Assembly (NCBI GenBank): GCA_947631195.1
Contig: CANRKK010000005.1
Location: 1-64,000, forward strand
Direction: 5' to 3'
DNA length: 64,000 nt
From: an uncultured Clostridia bacterium
Lineage (GTDB): Bacteria; Bacillota; Clostridia; Christensenellales; Borkfalkiaceae
Shown: positions 60,950-64,000 of the stretch, one piece after another
How positions within the stretch are numbered: position 1 is the first letter of the stretch
How the letters are laid out: each line of letters begins with the position of its first letter
Translations under genes and position numbers: made by a program
Notes under the pieces: generated by a model
Databases searched by the model: none
What the model was told of the DNA's origin: nothing
Seen by the model: the letters and a program-made list of their open reading frames with translations, nothing else

Positions 60950-61708
60950 ATGGACGATTTTTCGGATTATAAAAAAAACGAGGCCCGTCTCTATGAGGAG
61001 TTCAGGCGCAAAATAAACTTACAGGCGGCGTACGCCCAGATAAAGAAGATAGAGTACAACCTTGCGGACATCACCACGGGCCTTTCCGCCCTCAAATCCG
61101 CCTGCACCGACGCCACAAATCTGCAGCTCGGCGGGGTGTGCGTGGCCCCGAGTTTTGTAAAGCCCTGCTCGGTGTTCTTGGGCGCGGCGGCTAAAAGAAA
61201 GAGCTCGCTCATAGCCTGCATCAGCTATCCCAACGGCGGCGACACGACCGAAATCAAAGTAAAGGCCGTAAAGCGCGCCATAAAGGACGGCGCGGACGAG
61301 GTGGAGGTCACGGCTCCCATCGCCCAGATACGGGACGGAAATTTCCAATACGTAAAGCGCGAACTCAAAAAACTGCGGCGCGCCGTAAAAAACCGCTCGC
61401 TCAGAATCTCCGCCGACTGTTCCCTTTTGACCAAGCACGACATAATGCGCCTGTCGATTATCGCCGCGGAGTGCCACGTAAATTCGGTAAAAACTTCCTC
61501 GGGCGGCTACGGCGGCGAGGAGGGCCAAACCATAGCCGACGTCCGCTCGGCAGTCAAGGATAAGTGCACCATCAAGGCGGAGGGGGTCTCGTCCGTAACC
61601 GAGCTGTCCGAGGCGGTCGATATGGGCGCGGGAGTAGTGGGCAGCAAAAACGCCCCGTCCGTTGCGCGCTACATTCTCGCCGCCGCCAAAAACGAAAACC
61701 TGGCCTAA
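60950..61708 (+). CDS. deoC: DeoC-family aldolase, divergent
   Basis: 252 residues, a TIM-barrel of the deoxyribose-phosphate aldolase family, which cleaves 2-deoxyribose 5-phosphate to acetaldehyde and glyceraldehyde 3-phosphate. The Schiff-base Lys181 sits in VKTSSGG and a second lysine, Lys209, in IKAEGV. The aspartate that relays protons in E. coli DERA (Asp102 in EVDVV) is replaced by Glu119 in EVEVT. ATG 60950 follows GGGAGAA. The divergence leaves the exact substrate open. Confidence 0.82.
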   Translation: MDDFSDYKKNEARLYEEFRRKINLQAAYAQIKKIEYNLADITTGLSALKSACTDATNLQLGGVCVAPSFVKPCSVFLGAAAKRKSSLIACISYPNGGDTTEIKVKAVKRAIKDGADEVEVTAPIAQIRDGNFQYVKRELKKLRRAVKNRSLRISADCSLLTKHDIMRLSIIAAECHVNSVKTSSGGYGGEEGQTIADVRSAVKDKCTIKAEGVSSVTELSEAVDMGAGVVGSKNAPSVARYILAAAKNENLA

Positions 61709-61738
61709 CCGCCCTATCTTAAATTTGTCACCGCCCGT

Positions 61739-61955
61739 TAAGCCGTGTTATTTCGCGCGAGGCGGCTTTGCCGCCGCTGCTCTGCCGAGGGTTCCCTTTG
61801 GGAAACAGCAGAACGATATGAATTGCACCGCAATTTTAAAATAATTGAAAAGCAAATTAAGCCTTGTCATTTCGAACGATATGAGACCCACGCAGTGGGC
61901 GATTGAGTGAGAGAATCCCCCCCGTGGGCTGCTCGGGGCAGGATAAGACGATAAC
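61739..61955 (+). repeat. Family C dispersed repeat, long copy
   Basis: GTGTTATTTCGCGCGAGGCG, the hairpin GGTTCCCTTTGGGAAAC, then GATATGAATTGCACCGCAAT and TTGAAAAGCAAATTAAGCC, parallel to the 111-bp unit at 48907. It ends with AGAGAATCCCCCCC and GGGGCAGGATAAGACG. No gene lies in 61709-62079. Confidence 0.75.
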
Positions 61956-61963
61956 CAAAAAAA

Positions 61964-62044
61964 TCTTTTGGGCATACCGTGCGTTACAACCTCAACTTAC
62001 GTTAGCCATTCATTCCGCTTGCGCTACGGGCGCATTTCAACACG
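61964..62044 (+). repeat. Family A dispersed repeat, copy 4
   Basis: CTTTTGGGCATACCGTGCGT, ACAACCTCAACTTACGTTAG, CCATTCATTCCGCTTGCGCT and CATTTCAACA. Confidence 0.78.
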
Positions 62045-62054
62045 CAAAATTAAG

Positions 62055-62079
62055 GCGGCGGGGCGCAACGCCCCGCCGC
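62055..62079 (-). terminator. Terminator of the helicase gene
   Basis: GCGGCGGGGCG / CGCCCCGCCGC, an 11-bp stem with a CAA loop, overlapping the region just before the stop codon on the minus strand, followed by CCTTAATTTTG. Confidence 0.85.
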
Positions 62080-63294
62080 TTATCTTACAATAATTAATTT
62101 ATCCTTGGCCCTCGTTATAGCCGTGTACAGCCAGCGGCTCTTGTCCTCTTTAAAGGCGTAGCTCTCGTCAAAAACAATCACGTTGTCAAATTCCGAGCCC
62201 TGCGCCTTGTGGCAGGAAATGCAATAGCCGTATTCAAAGCGGTTTAAAGTAAACGCGCCCGTCGGCTCGCCGTTCTCGTCCGTCTTTTCAAAGTAGTCGC
62301 CCCGCTTATACCAATATTTGCCCACGATAAATATCCCCGCGTCAAAGGGCAGGGCCTCTGGGCAGCTCTCCTCCAAAAAATCGGGAGTAAAGGTCATAAA
62401 CCCGATGCTCTTTTCGGTGTCGTAAAAAGTATCGTGCGCCGTGCCAATTATGCCGTTTACAAGGTTGAATTTCTTTTCGCCGTCTATATATGTTTCCCAG
62501 TTGTTCTGCGTGCAAATCAGTTTGTCACCGTCCTGCGGCAGCGCGCCCAGCCCCTTATATCCGCGCACCTCGTCGTTTATCTGCGCCCGCGTCTTGTTTA
62601 TTCCGCAAATTATCTGGTCGGCGTTCAAAAGCGACTGCCTGCGCCTTTCCCCCGTAAAAAGTTTTTTGGAAATCACCGCCACGCTGTCACCGTACCGCCC
62701 GTACGGGATATATACACCCTCGCGCGCCATTTTTGAAAGTTGTATTATGGGGTTGTCCAGCTCCTGCCGCACAATCTTTTCAAGCGTAAAATCGGGATAT
62801 TTAAGGCAGCTGTTAAATCCTTCCACGGGCGGCAGCTGCGCGTTGTCGCCGCACAGCAGCAGTTTCACCCCGAACCTCGCCAAATCGGCGATCACGTCGT
62901 CCGACACCATCGAGGCCTCGTCCAAAACTATCAGCCTTATGTCCTTGTCTATGCTCTCGCGTCGCTTAAACGTCAGTTTTTCCACAACCATTTTTTTGCC
63001 GTTTACCACAACTTCCTGTTCGGTTGCGATTGACTGGTATATTAGCCTGTGCAGGGTGGTGGCGGGGATCCCCGCGCGTATCAGCACCGTAGCCGACTTG
63101 CCCGTGGGCGTAACGAACGCCGCGCTGCTGTCCGCTTTCAGGCCGAGCGCGTCCACAACCACGCTCTTTAACAGGGTGGTCTTGCCAGTCCCCGCATAGC
63201 CCGCCAACACGAAGATTTGGTCGGGCGAACGGAAAAACCAGTCTACTATCAGCCTGTACGCTTTAAATTGGTCGTCGGTAAATGTGTAACCCAT
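62080..63294 (-). CDS. Superfamily 1B DNA helicase, RecD/Dda-like
   Basis: 404 residues. Walker A is GYAGTGKT (32-39), followed by TPTGKSA (near 62-68), a DEASMV box (near 131-136), GDNAQLPPV (near 155-163) and the late motif HKAQGSEFD (near 364-372). This is the compact RecD2/Dda plan: a single-subunit 5'-3' helicase without RecB/RecC partners. It may act in repair or replication restart; a phage origin is possible since Dda is a T4 protein. ATG 63294 lies 6 nt after TATAAT (63306-63301), so the message is predicted leaderless. The longer frame starts upstream of the promoter. Confidence 0.88.
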   Translation of the reverse strand: MGYTFTDDQFKAYRLIVDWFFRSPDQIFVLAGYAGTGKTTLLKSVVVDALGLKADSSAAFVTPTGKSATVLIRAGIPATTLHRLIYQSIATEQEVVVNGKKMVVEKLTFKRRESIDKDIRLIVLDEASMVSDDVIADLARFGVKLLLCGDNAQLPPVEGFNSCLKYPDFTLEKIVRQELDNPIIQLSKMAREGVYIPYGRYGDSVAVISKKLFTGERRRQSLLNADQIICGINKTRAQINDEVRGYKGLGALPQDGDKLICTQNNWETYIDGEKKFNLVNGIIGTAHDTFYDTEKSIGFMTFTPDFLEESCPEALPFDAGIFIVGKYWYKRGDYFEKTDENGEPTGAFTLNRFEYGYCISCHKAQGSEFDNVIVFDESYAFKEDKSRWLYTAITRAKDKLIIVR

Positions 63295-63300
63295 ACAAAA

Positions 63301-63324
63301 ATTATAACTTATAAACAACTGTTT
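63301..63324 (-). promoter_or_regulatory. Promoter of the helicase gene, leaderless start
   Basis: Minus strand TATAAT (63306-63301) with the ATG 6 nt downstream, at the expected start point. The -35 region is weak. Confidence 0.55.
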
Positions 63325-63380
63325 GCGCAACTTAAAATCGGTGCATTTGCCAAAAAATTAATCAAATTTTTCCAACGCTA

Positions 63381-63409
63381 TTGACTACGGGTGGTTTATG
63401 GGCTATAAT
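63381..63409 (+). promoter_or_regulatory. Promoter of pgi
   Basis: TTGACT (63381-63386), a 17-bp spacer and TATAAT (63404-63409). Confidence 0.82.
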
Positions 63410-63454
63410 ATCATTTGGAAATTTGCTATAAAGCAATCAATGGAGGAAATATAA

Positions 63455-64000
63455 ATGGCATATAAAACCAAAGAATGGCGCAACTCGATGCGCGTCACCG
63501 TGGACTACAACTATATGATGTCCAAATCCCTTGGCGACAAAGGCATAACCGACGCCGAACTCCGCGCAGTAAAGGACAAGGCGCAGGAAGCCTTTGATTA
63601 CGTGGCTGCAAACCGCGGCAGGGACGACCTGTTTATGGGCTGGACGGAGCTCCCCTACAATCAGGATGCGATCGTAAACGACATTCTTCAAACGGCAAAG
63701 GAAGTAAGAAAAAAGTTTAAATATTTTGTGGTGCTCGGCATCGGCGGCAGCGCCCTCGGCCCCATAATGGCGTTCAACGCTTTAAAGCACCTTCACTATA
63801 ACGAACTTCCCCAAAGGGAGCGCGGCGGCCCCAAGTTTTATGTTGAAGACAACGTCGACCCCGTCAGAATGCAGGCCCTGCTCGACATAATCGAGCCCGA
63901 AAAAACCTGCTTTAACGTAATTTCAAAGTCGGGCGCGACTTCCGAAACGATGGCGCAATTTTTGATTATTGCCGACATACTTCAGAAGAAGGGCGTAAAC
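63455..64000 (+). CDS. pgi: Glucose-6-phosphate isomerase, N-terminal part
   Basis: 182 codons, cut by the window end. VVLGIGGSALGP (near 93-104) and VISKSGATSETMAQF (near 154-168) are the sugar-phosphate-binding signatures of the SIS fold in PGI. It interconverts glucose and fructose 6-phosphates. TGGAGGAA precedes the ATG at 63455. It has its own promoter and is not next to the other glycolytic genes. Confidence 0.95.
   Translation, partial: MAYKTKEWRNSMRVTVDYNYMMSKSLGDKGITDAELRAVKDKAQEAFDYVAANRGRDDLFMGWTELPYNQDAIVNDILQTAKEVRKKFKYFVVLGIGGSALGPIMAFNALKHLHYNELPQRERGGPKFYVEDNVDPVRMQALLDIIEPEKTCFNVISKSGATSETMAQFLIIADILQKKGVN

Overview
The window is a 64 kb piece of a bacterial chromosome. It looks like a member of the Clostridia or a related Firmicutes lineage. 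The evidence is a close SpoIIID homologue (a mother-cell sporulation regulator), a SAM-I (S-box) riboswitch with a terminator in front of metK, the gene orders secG-rnr-smpB and obgE-yhbY-nadD/yqeK-rsfS, an ABC-F protein, a YtrA-type GntR/ABC operon, a DUF1540 mini-protein and many strong intrinsic terminators. A bacterial GlnRS, a type-3 ProRS without an inserted editing domain, and a UAP-like UDP-sugar pyrophosphorylase point to an uncultured gut-type Clostridia group. That placement is inference. Most genes are G+C-rich; three patches are visibly A+T-rich (1-1.2 kb, 19.3-20.8 kb, 49.3-50.6 kb).

Layout. 0-4.3 kb: right end of a type I restriction-modification locus (hsdS end, a four-helix-bundle protein, hsdR). 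A GACA repeat of at least 19 units lies inside the hsdS reading frame, and the other two frames stop directly after it. 4.6-9.2 kb: spoIIID and a split 2-hydroxyacyl-CoA dehydratase activase/dehydratase pair. 9.3-13.3 kb (minus): nitroreductase, transketolase, phosphohexomutase. 13.5-18.2 kb: proS and a GntR-controlled ABC transporter. 18.2-20.8 kb: a repeat island and an XRE-controlled cassette of unknown membrane proteins. 20.8-26 kb: metK with its riboswitch, a PflX-like radical SAM protein, an ABC-F ATPase and an unknown membrane protein. 26-29 kb: glyQS, a second repeat island, two tandem double-HTH regulators and a small divergent gene. 29.2-34.4 kb: fhs, glnS, a membrane protein, a Cys-rich DUF1540 gene and rplI. 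34.4-40.1 kb: DUF2207/lemA, NUDIX, UDP-sugar pyrophosphorylase, HtrA-like lipoprotein. 40.2-48 kb (minus): metA, metY, smpB, rnr, secG, an EamA transporter and gpmI. 48-52.9 kb: unknown membrane protein, tandem repeats, a second XRE cassette with a lipoprotein, tpiA and a lipoprotein. 52.9-60.6 kb: pgk, then DUF1934, an MBL-fold hydrolase, a Rho-like protein with a degraded ATPase site, obgE, yhbY, nadD-yqeK and rsfS. 60.7-64 kb: a small membrane protein, a deoC-like aldolase, a repeat island, a Dda-like helicase and the start of pgi.

How the genes fit together. Central carbon metabolism is well represented (pgi, tpiA, pgk, gpmI, tkt, phosphohexomutase, fhs). Methionine/SAM metabolism appears twice: metY-metA downstream of smpB, and riboswitch-controlled metK. 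The most unusual features are the in-frame tetranucleotide switch in hsdS, the catalytically degenerate Rho paralogue, five genes whose start codon sits 6-7 nt after a TATAAT box (predicted leaderless mRNAs), XRE repressor cassettes with the operator inside the spacer of a consensus promoter, and a composite family of dispersed palindromic repeats. No rRNA, tRNA, CRISPR array, insertion sequence or replication origin was recognised.
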